Shown here: positions 17,347-25,438 of the stretch, piece by piece
Layout of the letters: every line of letters begins with the position of its first letter
Position numbering within the stretch: position 1 is the first letter of the stretch
Assembly: GCA_017435645.1 (NCBI GenBank)
Contig: JAFSER010000031.1
Span: 1 to 32,176, forward strand
Origin: Clostridium sp.
GTDB lineage: Bacteria > Bacillota > Clostridia > Clostridiales > Clostridiaceae
DNA: 32,176 nucleotides
Reading direction: 5' to 3'
Notes under the pieces: model-generated
The model's input: the letters and a program-made list of their open reading frames with translations, nothing else
Databases searched by the model: none
Told to the model about the DNA's origin: nothing
Program-made: the position numbers and the translations under genes

Positions 17347-19131
17347 ATGGGCGAAGCTCTAAATGGATTAAAAAGAAGCATAATGTGTGGTGAAGTTAGA
17401 GAAAGTAATGTTTCTCAAAAAATTACACTAATGGGTTGGGTACAAAGAAATAGAAAACTAGGTGGTTTACAATTTATAGATTTAAGAGATAGAACTGGTA
17501 TTATGCAAATAGTATTTGGTGAAGAAATTAATGCTGAAGCTTTTGAAAAAGCTAAGGATATTAGACCAGAGTATTGTATAGCAGTAACAGGTGAAGTTGT
17601 ACTTAGAGAAGCACCAAATCACAATATGCCAACTGGATTAGTTGAACTTAAATGTGAAAGTTTAAAGGTTCTTTCAGAATCAGAAACTCCTCCAATTTAT
17701 ATTAAAGAGGGATTAGATGCAGCAGAAAATATAAGATTAAAATATAGATATTTAGATCTTAGAAGACCAGATATGCAAAGAATATTTATGATTAGAAGTA
17801 AAGTATCAAAAGCTGTACGTGATTATTTAGATGCTAATAACTTCTTAGAAGTAGAGACTCCTATATTAACAAAGAGTACACCAGAAGGAGCTAGAGATTA
17901 TTTAGTACCTTCAAGAAATTATCCTGGAATGTTTTACGCACTTCCACAATCTCCACAAATATTTAAGCAATTATTAATGGTATCAGGTTTTGATAGATAC
18001 TATCAAATTGCTAAATGTTTTAGAGATGAAGATTTAAGAGCAAATAGACAACCGGAATTTACTCAAATAGACTTAGAAATGAGTTTTGTTGAGGAAGAAG
18101 ATGTAATAAAAATGAATGAAGGCTTAGTTGCTCATGTATTTAAAGAAGTTGCTGGCATAGATGTTAAGCTTCCAATTAAGAGAATGACATTTAAGGAAGC
18201 AATGGAAAAATACGGTTCAGATAAACCGGATTTAAGATTTGGTATGGAAATTACTAATATTACAGAAGATGTAAAAGATATGGACTTTGTAGTATTTAAA
18301 TCAGCTATAGAAGCTGGTGGTTCTGTAAGAGCACTTTGCTTAAAAGGTGGAGCAAGTTTAGGAAGAAAACCAATTGATAAGCTAGGAGAATTTGTTAAAA
18401 CTTATAAAGCAAAAGGTCTTGCTTGGATTCAAATAAAAGAAGATGGAGTTAAATCTTCAATAGCTAAGTTCTTAACTGATGATGTAACAAATTCTATAGT
18501 AAAAACTATGAATGCTGAAGTTGGCGATGCTATATTTATAGTTGCAGATAAAAACTCAGTAGTATTCCAAAGCTTAGGGGCGTTAAGATTAGAATTAGCT
18601 AAGCAATTTGACTTAATTAAAGATAAAAATGAGTTTAACTTTACATGGATAACAGAATTCCCTCTATTTGAATACAGCGAAGAAGATGGAAGATATTATG
18701 CAGCTCATCATCCATTCACATCACCTATGGATGATGATATAGATATGATAGAAAGCAATCCAGGCGAAGTAAGATCAAAAGCGTATGACTTAGTATTAAA
18801 TGGTGAAGAACTTGGTGGAGGTTCAATAAGAATTCATGATTCTAATTTACAACAAAGAATGTTTAAAGCTTTAGGATTTACTGAAGAATCAGCACAAGAA
18901 AGGTTTGGGTTCTTAATAGATGCCTTTAAGTTTGGTCCACCACCACATGGCGGATTAGCTTTTGGATTAGATAGAATGATAATGTTCTTAGCTGGAACTG
19001 AAAATATTAAGGATGTTATTGCTTTCCCTAAAAATCAAAATGCTTACTGTTACTTAAGTGAAGCACCAAATATAGTTGACGAAAAACAATTAGATGATTT
19101 AGGAATAGTAATTAATAAAATAGAAGAATAA
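17347..19131 (+). CDS. aspS: Aspartyl-tRNA synthetase
   Basis: A 594-residue bacterial-type AspRS: N-terminal OB fold (MGWVQRNRKLGGLQFIDLRDR), class II core with motif 2 FRDEDLRANRQPEF (R226), a GAD insertion domain near 285-420, and motif 3 GLAFGLDRM (R543). The length and GAD domain mark the bacterial rather than archaeal type. Whether it also charges tRNA-Asn (a nondiscriminating enzyme with GatCAB) cannot be read here; asnA at 25439 shows the cell makes free asparagine. It closes the relA operon: 15 bases after hisS and followed by a strong terminator. Confidence 0.97.
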   Translation: MGEALNGLKRSIMCGEVRESNVSQKITLMGWVQRNRKLGGLQFIDLRDRTGIMQIVFGEEINAEAFEKAKDIRPEYCIAVTGEVVLREAPNHNMPTGLVELKCESLKVLSESETPPIYIKEGLDAAENIRLKYRYLDLRRPDMQRIFMIRSKVSKAVRDYLDANNFLEVETPILTKSTPEGARDYLVPSRNYPGMFYALPQSPQIFKQLLMVSGFDRYYQIAKCFRDEDLRANRQPEFTQIDLEMSFVEEEDVIKMNEGLVAHVFKEVAGIDVKLPIKRMTFKEAMEKYGSDKPDLRFGMEITNITEDVKDMDFVVFKSAIEAGGSVRALCLKGGASLGRKPIDKLGEFVKTYKAKGLAWIQIKEDGVKSSIAKFLTDDVTNSIVKTMNAEVGDAIFIVADKNSVVFQSLGALRLELAKQFDLIKDKNEFNFTWITEFPLFEYSEEDGRYYAAHHPFTSPMDDDIDMIESNPGEVRSKAYDLVLNGEELGGGSIRIHDSNLQQRMFKALGFTEESAQERFGFLIDAFKFGPPPHGGLAFGLDRMIMFLAGTENIKDVIAFPKNQNAYCYLSEAPNIVDEKQLDDLGIVINKIEE

Positions 19132-19180
19132 AAAATATAGGAGCTTATAACTATTAATTAGTTTTAAGCTCCTATATTTT
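19132..19180. terminator. Long bidirectional terminator after aspS
   Basis: A 16-bp perfect outer stem, 19132-19147 with 19165-19180, then one T-T mismatch and a 5-bp inner stem AACTA/TAGTT. It begins AAAA and ends TTTT, so it can stop transcription from aspS and from the convergent DUF1294 gene. Confidence 0.9.
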
Positions 19181-19243
19181 AGCTGAAAATGTATTTTTTA
19201 ATGAGAAATTACAGTGATTAAAAAATATTCCTTTGTGATTGAG

Positions 19244-19516
19244 TTAAAAAATGTATTGTTTAATGAAGATAATTAAAACTATTTGCATTATTAAAATTAG
19301 AGGAATACCTATAATAAATGTAATATGTTTTGTTTTATGACGAAATGTATACATTCCAGTTATACTTCCTACGCTTCCTCCTAGTATAGCTAAAAGAAAT
19401 AAAGTAGATTCCTTTACTCTCCATTTATTTTTTATGGATTTTTTCTTATCTATATACATTGTAATAAAGGAAAGTATATTAATGATTAAGAAGTAAAATA
19501 AAATGAATTTATTCAT
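19244..19516 (-). CDS. DUF1294 family membrane protein
   Basis: A 90-residue protein with three hydrophobic segments. The family signature is clear: DKKKSI after the first helix, WRVKESTLFLLAILGGSVGS, then MYTFRHKTKHITF. DUF1294 proteins are small bacterial membrane proteins without known function. The ribosome site GGAGA lies 10 bases before the ATG (TCTCC at 19527-19531 on the plus strand), slightly far but usable. It faces aspS convergently and is divergent from the permease. Confidence 0.9.
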   Translation of the reverse strand: MNKFILFYFLIINILSFITMYIDKKKSIKNKWRVKESTLFLLAILGGSVGSITGMYTFRHKTKHITFIIGIPLILIMQIVLIIFIKQYIF

Positions 19517-19641
19517 AACAGTAAGGTCTCCATTAATTTATTTATATTTATTGTAATACAGTTTAAGTAAAATAACAAATTTTTTATTTAACACATTAAT
19601 TATACAAAAAAGTACAAAAAATTATTCTTATTATGATAATA

Positions 19642-19671
19642 TTGTGATATATTGAAAGTATAAATTATAAA
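19642..19671 (+). promoter_or_regulatory. Possible promoter for the permease
   Basis: TTGTGA at 19642-19647, 18 bases, TATAAA at 19666-19671, in the 187-base divergent gap. The surrounding DNA is so AT-rich that chance matches are expected. Confidence 0.35.
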
Positions 19672-19703
19672 AAGTTTAAAATTATAGTTAATGAGGTGAA
19701 AAA

Positions 19704-21041
19704 ATGAAAAAAAATGAATATGGATTATTTACTGCTATTGGAATGATAGTAGGAATAGTAATCGGTTCCGGAATATTTTTCAAGAGTGATAATATATTAG
19801 TAGCTACTAATGGAAGTATTAGTTTAGGAATTATAGTTTTTTCTATAGCAGCTTTAGGTATTATTTTTGGAAGTTTATCTATTTCAGAATTAGCATCTAG
19901 AGAAAGTAAAGCAGGAGGAATAATCTCTTATGCTGAATACTCCTATAATAAATCTGTAGCCTGTGCATTGGGATGGTTCCATACTTTCTTATATTATCCA
20001 ACGTTAACAGCAGTAGTTGCTTGGGTATCTGGAGTATATATATGTATGTTATTTGGAATTGAAGGTGGACTAGCTATTCAAAGTGTTATTGCTTTTGCTG
20101 TAATAGGATTTTTATATATATTAAATTTATTATCAGCAAAATTAGGTGGATATTTCCAAAATGCATCAACAATTATAAAAGTAATACCATTAATAATAAT
20201 AGCTTTTGCAGGAGTATTTTTTGGTAATCCTAGTGAAATAAATATAGATGAAGTAGTACATATGAAATCAGCTTCTTGGATAGCAGCCATTGCTCCAATA
20301 GCATTCTCCTTTGATGGATGGATAGTATCAACATCAATAGGTCATGAAATTAAAAATTCAAAAAAGAACTTACCTAAAGCATTAGTAATGGCCCCTTTAT
20401 TTATTTTACTATTATACATTTTTTATTTTGTAGGAATTAGTATATATGTAGGCCCAGAGACTATAATGCAATTAGGAGATGCCCATGTTGACGTAGCAGC
20501 TAATATGTTATTTGGAAAATGGGGTGCCAAAATTATATTAACCTTTGTAGTTATTTCAATTTTAGGAACAGTTAATGGCTTAGTTATGGGGCATATTAGA
20601 TTACCATATTCTTTAGCGCTTAGAGATATGTTCCCTAAATCTGATTTAGTTAAAAAGGTAAATGAAAAAATAGGTATGCCTATATATTCAACAATAGTTG
20701 CCTTTACAATTACTATTATATGTTTAGTTATAAATTACATAACTCAAGAATATGGATTATTACCTAATAGTGATATTTCAGAAATATCAATAACAGTAAA
20801 TTATTTATTATATATATTATTATATATTAAAGTTTTCAAAATGGGATTAGAAGGAGAAATTTCTGGATTATGGAGAGGAAAAATCAATCCTATATTGGCT
20901 ACAGTAGGATCTTTAATAATTTTCTCTGGTAGCTTATCAAATCCATTATTCTTTATTTATTTATTAATTTGTGGAAGCTTATTATTATCAGCTATAGTAT
21001 TTTGGTCAATTAAGCAAAAAAGAGAAAATCTAATAAAATAA
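19704..21041 (+). CDS. APC-family amino acid permease
   Basis: A 445-residue transporter with about 12 membrane helices. The first helix contains the substrate-binding GIVIGSGIFF break typical of the amino acid-polyamine-organocation (APC) superfamily, followed by GSLSISELASRES and the helix-3 region. Later WIAAIAPIAFSFDGW is the conserved helix-6 unwound segment. It most resembles the SteT/LAT-like amino acid exchanger group; substrate cannot be read. Supported by GAGGTGA before the ATG. It has its own terminator, so it is a single-gene unit. Confidence 0.9.
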   Translation: MKKNEYGLFTAIGMIVGIVIGSGIFFKSDNILVATNGSISLGIIVFSIAALGIIFGSLSISELASRESKAGGIISYAEYSYNKSVACALGWFHTFLYYPTLTAVVAWVSGVYICMLFGIEGGLAIQSVIAFAVIGFLYILNLLSAKLGGYFQNASTIIKVIPLIIIAFAGVFFGNPSEINIDEVVHMKSASWIAAIAPIAFSFDGWIVSTSIGHEIKNSKKNLPKALVMAPLFILLLYIFYFVGISIYVGPETIMQLGDAHVDVAANMLFGKWGAKIILTFVVISILGTVNGLVMGHIRLPYSLALRDMFPKSDLVKKVNEKIGMPIYSTIVAFTITIICLVINYITQEYGLLPNSDISEISITVNYLLYILLYIKVFKMGLEGEISGLWRGKINPILATVGSLIIFSGSLSNPLFFIYLLICGSLLLSAIVFWSIKQKRENLIK

Positions 21042-21050
21042 TTATTTAAG

Positions 21051-21085
21051 AAAGTACAGATGTTTTAAATTTCTGTACTTTTTAT
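21051..21085 (+). terminator. Rho-independent terminator of the permease gene
   Basis: A perfect 10-bp stem, AAAGTACAGA at 21051-21060 with TCTGTACTTT at 21072-21081, running into a T-rich tail. Confidence 0.88.
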
Positions 21086-21143
21086 TTTTATACAATGAAA
21101 TTTATGGTATTATATCTATAATAAATGAAGGTGGGAGAGGTTT

Positions 21144-21827
21144 ATGAATAAAATTTTTAGATTTGCACTAAAAATATTCTTAGGTATATTAGGTGCCTTA
21201 TTTATAATAGGAATTTCTACAATAATAGGGCTTAACTCAAAGTTTATTTATTACTATGCTATAGATAAATATAATTTAAGTAAAGTTGTTAATATACCTA
21301 AAGAAGTTATAATAAAGGATTTTAATACTTTAATAGAGTATCTACAAAATATATTTATAGAAAAATTAAGCTTCATTAATTTTCCAATGAGTTCAAATGG
21401 AGAGTATCATTTTTATGAAGTAAAAATGATATTTATATCTATCTATATAATTGTTATTACAATATTAATATTTTTTATAGTTATATACATAATTAATAAA
21501 AAGAAAAATAATAGTTTAGACTTAATAAATATTCTAAATTATGGAGTTAATACGTTAATAGGAGTAATTTTAGCTTTGACTATAGCCATATCAGTGAATT
21601 TTTCTAAGATTTTCGAAGTATTTCATAAAGTATTTTTTAATAATGATTATTGGATTTTTGACGCAAAAACAGACCCTATTATAAATATATTACCAGAAGA
21701 AGTTTTTAAATTATATGCAATATATATAATAATTATTGCAGGATTATTTATATTAATTATAAAAACTTTTTATTATATGAAGCAAAAGAAGGTTAAAGAA
21801 AAGATTGCTAATAGTATTTCAGTATAA
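21144..21827 (+). CDS. DUF1461/TIGR01906 integral membrane protein
   Basis: A 227-residue protein with an N-terminal membrane helix, an extracytoplasmic loop, three further helices and a lysine-rich tail. The signature of the TIGR01906/DUF1461 family is the segment FFNNDYWIFDAKTDPIINIL followed by PEEVFKLYA, near residues 165-195. The IPKEVIIKDFNTLIEYLQ stretch after helix 1 also fits the family. Function unknown. A strong GGGAGAGG lies 5 bases or so upstream of the ATG, and TATAAT at 21117-21122 may be its -10, though no good -35 goes with it. Confidence 0.88.
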   Translation: MNKIFRFALKIFLGILGALFIIGISTIIGLNSKFIYYYAIDKYNLSKVVNIPKEVIIKDFNTLIEYLQNIFIEKLSFINFPMSSNGEYHFYEVKMIFISIYIIVITILIFFIVIYIINKKKNNSLDLINILNYGVNTLIGVILALTIAISVNFSKIFEVFHKVFFNNDYWIFDAKTDPIINILPEEVFKLYAIYIIIIAGLFILIIKTFYYMKQKKVKEKIANSISV

Positions 21828-21922
21828 TAGTTATTCTAATGTTAGTTTTTATAAAAATTATTTGTTAAGAATATAAAATTATATTAATTTATGATTTTAA
21901 AGAAACTATAGTAGATATTATA

Positions 21923-21960
21923 TTGAAAATAAAGAGAAACCACTCTTAAAGAGTAGTTTC
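21923..21960 (-). terminator. Terminator of the ALDH-ADH operon
   Basis: Read on the minus strand, GAAACTACTC pairs with GAGTGGTTTC (one T-G pair) around a five-base loop and is followed by TCTTTATTTTC. In plus coordinates the stem is 21936-21960. It lies 33 bases past the alcohol dehydrogenase stop. Confidence 0.75.
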
Positions 21961-21992
21961 AGTGTATTATAGATAATAAAATTTATATATAA

Positions 21993-23159
21993 TTATAAAG
22001 CTAATTTAAATATTTCTAAGGCTTCTTTATCAGTGATTTTTACAAAATTACCAACATGGTCACAATGAGATATAAGCTTTTTTGACATTTCTTCTATTCT
22101 AGAATCATCTATATTTACATGACTTAATCTAGTTGGTAATTCAATTTCAGAAAAAAAGTTTTCCAAAGCATAAATGCCTTTTAAAGCAGTTTCTTCTAAA
22201 TTATTTAGATTAATATCTATATTAAAAACTCTATTTGAAAATTGTACAAATCTATTAATATCGTGTTTATATACATATTTCATCCAAGCAGGGAATATAA
22301 TTGAAAGACCAGCACCATGTGCAATATCATAAATTCCACTTAATTCATGTTCAATATCATGGCTAGCCCAATCACCTAATCTTCCCATGCTTAATGAATC
22401 ATTATGAGCTATAGTTCCACATAACATAATTTCAGCTCTAGCATTATAGTCATTAGGATTAGTATTTAATATCAGTGCATTTTCAATAATAGTTTTTAAT
22501 GTAGCTTCACATAACCTATCGGTTAAATCTACGTTTTTAACATTAGTAAAATATCTTTCAAGAATATGCGCTATCATGTCTGATATTCCACAAGAAGTTT
22601 GATATTTAGGTAAAGAAAAGGTTAGTTCTGGATTTAAAATTGAAAAAATAGGTCTAAGGGATGGATGACCTGTACTTCTTTTATATAATCCATCTTCATT
22701 AGTAATAACAGTACCAGAACTAGTTTCACTACCTGCTGCAGGAATAGTTAGTATAGTAGCAACCTTTAAACAAGTATGATTAATAGGAGTATCTATAAAT
22801 AAATCCCACACATCACCAGAATAATTTACACCAGCAGCTATAGCCTTAGAAGAATCAATAACGCTTCCACCACCAATAGCAAGAATAAAATCTATATTAT
22901 GTTTTCTACAAATATTAATTCCTTCTCTTACTAAAGAAACTCTAGGATTAGGTTTAACCCCTGAAAGCTCATGAATTTCTATATTTTCTTCTTTTAATGA
23001 AGCTATAACTTTATCATATAAGCCTATCTTTTTAATACTTCCACCACCATAATGTAGAAGTATTTTATTAGTGTACTTTTTTATTTCTTTACCGATTTTT
23101 TCTTCTGTATTTTTTCCAAAGATTATTTGGGTACCATTTTTATAATTAAAATTTAACAT
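21993..23159 (-). CDS. Iron/zinc-containing NADPH-dependent alcohol dehydrogenase (BdhA/YqhD group)
   Basis: A 388-residue group III alcohol dehydrogenase that reduces aldehydes such as butyraldehyde to alcohols. The metal ligands fall at D194, H198, H267 and H281, the same numbers as in E. coli YqhD; the cofactor loop is G96-G-G-S with D102, and YGGGS at 37-41 sits where YqhD prefers NADPH. AAGGAGGA precedes the ATG (23163-23170 on the plus strand). It follows the aldehyde dehydrogenase gene by about 75 bases in the same direction and ends at a terminator. Substrate within the aldehyde range is inferred; a solvent-type butanol dehydrogenase or an aldehyde-detoxifying enzyme are both possible. 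Confidence 0.93.
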   Translation of the reverse strand: MLNFNYKNGTQIIFGKNTEEKIGKEIKKYTNKILLHYGGGSIKKIGLYDKVIASLKEENIEIHELSGVKPNPRVSLVREGINICRKHNIDFILAIGGGSVIDSSKAIAAGVNYSGDVWDLFIDTPINHTCLKVATILTIPAAGSETSSGTVITNEDGLYKRSTGHPSLRPIFSILNPELTFSLPKYQTSCGISDMIAHILERYFTNVKNVDLTDRLCEATLKTIIENALILNTNPNDYNARAEIMLCGTIAHNDSLSMGRLGDWASHDIEHELSGIYDIAHGAGLSIIFPAWMKYVYKHDINRFVQFSNRVFNIDINLNNLEETALKGIYALENFFSEIELPTRLSHVNIDDSRIEEMSKKLISHCDHVGNFVKITDKEALEIFKLAL

Positions 23160-23233
23160 AAATCCTCCTTAAATTAATAGTTTATATATTAATAATAATA
23201 CATATTAAACGATTAAGTAATATATTATGAAAA

Positions 23234-24610
23234 TTATTTCATAAATATTTTTATAAGTTTTAGTTTATCTTTGTAAGGAGCAAATTTTATTGGTAACTCA
23301 AAAAAAGTACCTCTTTTAATTATAGACTTTTTGTGAGTAAATGTATCAAAGCTTGCTTTACCATGATAGCTACCAATACCACTATTACCTACACCTCCAA
23401 ATGGTAATTTATTTGAAGCTACATGAATAATAGTATCATTTATGCATCCTCCTCCATAAGAAACAGTAGTAAGAACATTATTTATAGATTGTTTATCTTC
23501 AGAAAAATAATATAATGCTAAAGGTTTTTCTTTTGATTTAATAAAGGTTATAGCATTTTCTATATTTGAGAACTCTAGTATTGGTAATATAGGGCCAAAT
23601 ATCTCATCTTCCATAATCTTGGAGTTTTCTTTGATATCAATTAAAATAGTTGGTTCCATATATAGGGAGTCTTCATCAAGAGAACCACCAAAATAAATAG
23701 TACCATCTTTTAGATATTCCTTTAATCTATTAAAGGAACTTTTATTAATTAATCTAGGAAAGTCAGGACTTTCTTCTATATTGATACCAAATTGATTATT
23801 TATTTCTTTAACTAAACTTTCAATAAAAGTTTTCTTTACGCTTTCTTCAACTAATATATAATCTGGAGCAACACAAGTTTGACCAGCATTTAAAAATTTT
23901 CCCCATACTATTCTCTTAGCAGCCAAAGGAATATTTGCTGTTTTATCAATTATACAAGGACTTTTACCACCAAGTTCAAGGGTAACGGGAATAAGATTTT
24001 TAGAAGCTCTCTCCATGATTATTTTGCCAACAGATACACTTCCTGTAAAGAAAATATAATCAAATTTTAAATCTAATAAGTAATTAATAGTTTCTTTACT
24101 TCCTAGTGGATTTACAACTTGTATATAGTTATCTGGAAAATTTTCATTTATTAGTTTTTCTATAAGTAAAGATGTATTAACACTATTTTCAGAAGGTTTA
24201 ATTATTGCGCAGTTACCAGCAGAAATAGCTCCTATTAAGGGAGAAATTATTAGCTGAAAAGGATAATTAAAGGGACCAATAATTAGTGTAACACCATAAG
24301 GTTCTTTATATATGTAGCTTTTAGCAGGAAAATAAATAAGTGAAGTTTTCTTTTTCTCAACTTTTGCCCAAGATTTAAGCTTTTTAATATGTAGATTAAT
24401 TTCTTCATAAACAAGTCCAATTTCTGTTGCATATGCTTCAAAACTAGACTTATATAAATCTTTATTTAATGCATCTATTATTAAATTTTCATTATTTTTA
24501 ATTATATTTTTTAGTTTTTTTAAGTTATTTATTCTAAAATTAATATCCAAGGTGTTATTTGAGTTAAAAAACTCCTTTTGATTATTAAATATATTTAAAA
24601 TATTATTCAT
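23234..24610 (-). CDS. Class 3 type aldehyde dehydrogenase
   Basis: A 458-residue NAD(P)-dependent aldehyde dehydrogenase oxidising medium or long aliphatic aldehydes. Catalytic Cys is C246 in NAGQTCVAP, general-base Glu is E212 in LELGGKSP, the oxyanion/cofactor region is GPFNYPF, and EIFGPILPI is present. The short length and C-terminal KSIIKRG fit the class 3 (fatty aldehyde, YwdH-like) group. I start at the ATG at 24610: GGAGG (24616-24620) is spaced for it, whereas the ATG four codons earlier (24622) overlaps that site and has none of its own. It is first in a two-gene operon with the alcohol dehydrogenase, divergent from the CsoR-family regulator. Confidence 0.93.
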   Translation of the reverse strand: MNNILNIFNNQKEFFNSNNTLDINFRINNLKKLKNIIKNNENLIIDALNKDLYKSSFEAYATEIGLVYEEINLHIKKLKSWAKVEKKKTSLIYFPAKSYIYKEPYGVTLIIGPFNYPFQLIISPLIGAISAGNCAIIKPSENSVNTSLLIEKLINENFPDNYIQVVNPLGSKETINYLLDLKFDYIFFTGSVSVGKIIMERASKNLIPVTLELGGKSPCIIDKTANIPLAAKRIVWGKFLNAGQTCVAPDYILVEESVKKTFIESLVKEINNQFGINIEESPDFPRLINKSSFNRLKEYLKDGTIYFGGSLDEDSLYMEPTILIDIKENSKIMEDEIFGPILPILEFSNIENAITFIKSKEKPLALYYFSEDKQSINNVLTTVSYGGGCINDTIIHVASNKLPFGGVGNSGIGSYHGKASFDTFTHKKSIIKRGTFFELPIKFAPYKDKLKLIKIFMK

Positions 24611-24653
24611 AATGTCCTCCATTGTAAGTTTAATATATATAGATATAGTATAT

Positions 24654-24662
24654 ATTATATCA
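24654..24662 (-). promoter_or_regulatory. Extended -10 promoter for the ALDH-ADH operon
   Basis: The minus strand reads TGATATAAT, an extended -10 (TGn before a perfect TATAAT), about 44 bases before the ALDH start. No good -35 is seen, which extended -10 promoters do not require. Confidence 0.45.
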
Positions 24663-24700
24663 TTTAAATTTCTTAAATATATAATAATTAATTTAATTAA

Positions 24701-24729
24701 TTGAAAGATAGTAATGTAGATGATAAAAT
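24701..24729 (+). promoter_or_regulatory. Promoter of the CsoR-family gene
   Basis: TTGAAA at 24701-24706, 17 bases, TAAAAT at 24724-24729, both 5 of 6 to consensus. The predicted start site is near 24736, next to the CCCT-ATGA-AGGG repeat. Confidence 0.55.
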
Positions 24730-24736
24730 AAAGATG

Positions 24737-24748
24737 CCCTATGAAGGG
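24737..24748. promoter_or_regulatory. Candidate CsoR-family operator CCCTATGAAGGG
   Basis: CCCT (24737-24740) and AGGG (24745-24748) form an inverted repeat around ATGA, an isolated G/C island in an AT-rich gap. CsoR/RcnR-family repressors recognise short G/C tracts flanked by A/T inverted repeats. It sits at the predicted transcription start of the regulator gene, where bound protein would block transcription. The assignment is inference. Confidence 0.4.
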
Positions 24749-24770
24749 ATGATGTTATGGAGGTAATAAT

Positions 24771-25043
24771 ATGGATCAAGAAAATGAAAAGCTAAGAAAA
24801 GATATAGTTAATAGATTAAAAAGAATAGAAGGCCAAGTTAAAGGTATTCAAGGAATGATGGAAAAGAATGTATGTTGTTCAGATATATTAGTTCAAATTT
24901 CAGCTATTAGAGCAGCTATAAATAGAGTTGGTGGATTAACTATCGAATATTATGCTAATAATTGCTTAAATATTGAAGAGGGGTCTAAGGAACAGGAAAA
25001 TCTAAAACAGTTAGTTAAAACCATTAATACTTTTGTTAAGTAG
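24771..25043 (+). CDS. CsoR/FrmR-family (DUF156) transcriptional repressor
   Basis: A 90-residue all-helical repressor with family landmarks RLKRIEGQVKGIQGMM near 15-30, CCSDILVQISAIRAA at 35-49, and a C-terminal helix. Copper CsoR binds Cu(I) with Cys, His (+25) and Cys (+29). Here the positions are C36, Y61 and C65, so the His is lost but both thiols stay, and an extra C35 adjoins. That resembles the dithiol pair of the persulfide sensor CstR more than a copper or nickel sensor; FrmR's Pro2 is replaced by Asp. Divergent from aldehyde and alcohol dehydrogenase genes, so it may respond to aldehyde or reactive sulfur. GGAGGT at 24759-24764 supports the start. No copper or sulfur gene is nearby. 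Confidence 0.92.
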   Translation: MDQENEKLRKDIVNRLKRIEGQVKGIQGMMEKNVCCSDILVQISAIRAAINRVGGLTIEYYANNCLNIEEGSKEQENLKQLVKTINTFVK

Positions 25044-25091
25044 AGTATTAAAAAATAATCTTTAACTATTAGCAAAAAATTCATAAAATTA

Positions 25092-25120
25092 TTTACAATT
25101 ATCTTTATAAGTGATATATT
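25092..25120 (+). promoter_or_regulatory. Promoter of the T-box-asnA transcript
   Basis: TTTACA at 25092-25097, 17 bases, TATATT at 25115-25120, with a TG one base before the -10 (extended -10). The start site would be near 25127, about 15 bases before T-box stem I. Confidence 0.65.
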
Positions 25121-25140
25121 TATTTTAAATAATATATATA

Positions 25141-25416
25141 AAGGCTATGAAGAGAAGAAGTAAATTTAATGTATCTTCAAAGAGAGTTTTACCTTGGCTG
25201 TAAGTAAAACAAGAAAGTTAAATTGAATAACATCTCAGAGCTATACTCCGAAAGATAACAACTAGTAGGCGGTAATCAGGTTCACCTGTTATAGTGATAA
25301 AGTATTTAAGTTAAGCTTATGTACTTAATAAGATTATTATTGTGAAGTAATAATAAAGTAAGGTGGCAACATGGAATTTTACTTTCATCCTTTTTGTAAG
25401 GGATGAAAGTTTTTTT
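25141..25416 (+). ncRNA. T-box riboswitch (tRNA-Asn type) controlling asnA
   Basis: A full T-box leader. Stem I starts with GGCT (25143-25146) pairing with AGCT after position 25236 and contains the helix AATTTAA (25163-25169) / TTAAATT (25218-25224). The specifier loop 3' strand reads GAATAACAT, giving AAC (Asn) at 25229-25231 as the best specifier. The distal AGAGAG and TTGGCTGTAAG elements are present. The T-box core AAGTAAGGTGGCAAC follows at 25356-25370: UGGC at 25364-25367 would pair with GCCA, fitting the G discriminator of tRNA-Asn. AAAGTAA (25355-25361) pairs with TTACTTT (25379-25385) to form the antiterminator, which excludes the terminator at 25381-25410. Uncharged tRNA-Asn should therefore switch asnA on. 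Confidence 0.92.
25381..25416 (+). terminator. T-box conditional terminator before asnA
   Basis: A perfect 10-bp stem ACTTTCATCC / GGATGAAAGT (25381-25390, 25401-25410) and a run of T to 25416. Its first five bases are shared with the antiterminator helix, so the two are mutually exclusive. Confidence 0.9.
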
Positions 25417-25438
25417 AATTTTAAAAGGGGGATTATTT

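Noticed and set aside
25403..25438. In-frame N-terminal extension of asnA
   Set aside because: The extension is encoded by the 3' arm of the T-box terminator; the ATG at 25439 has a strong ribosome site and matches the AsnA N-terminus.
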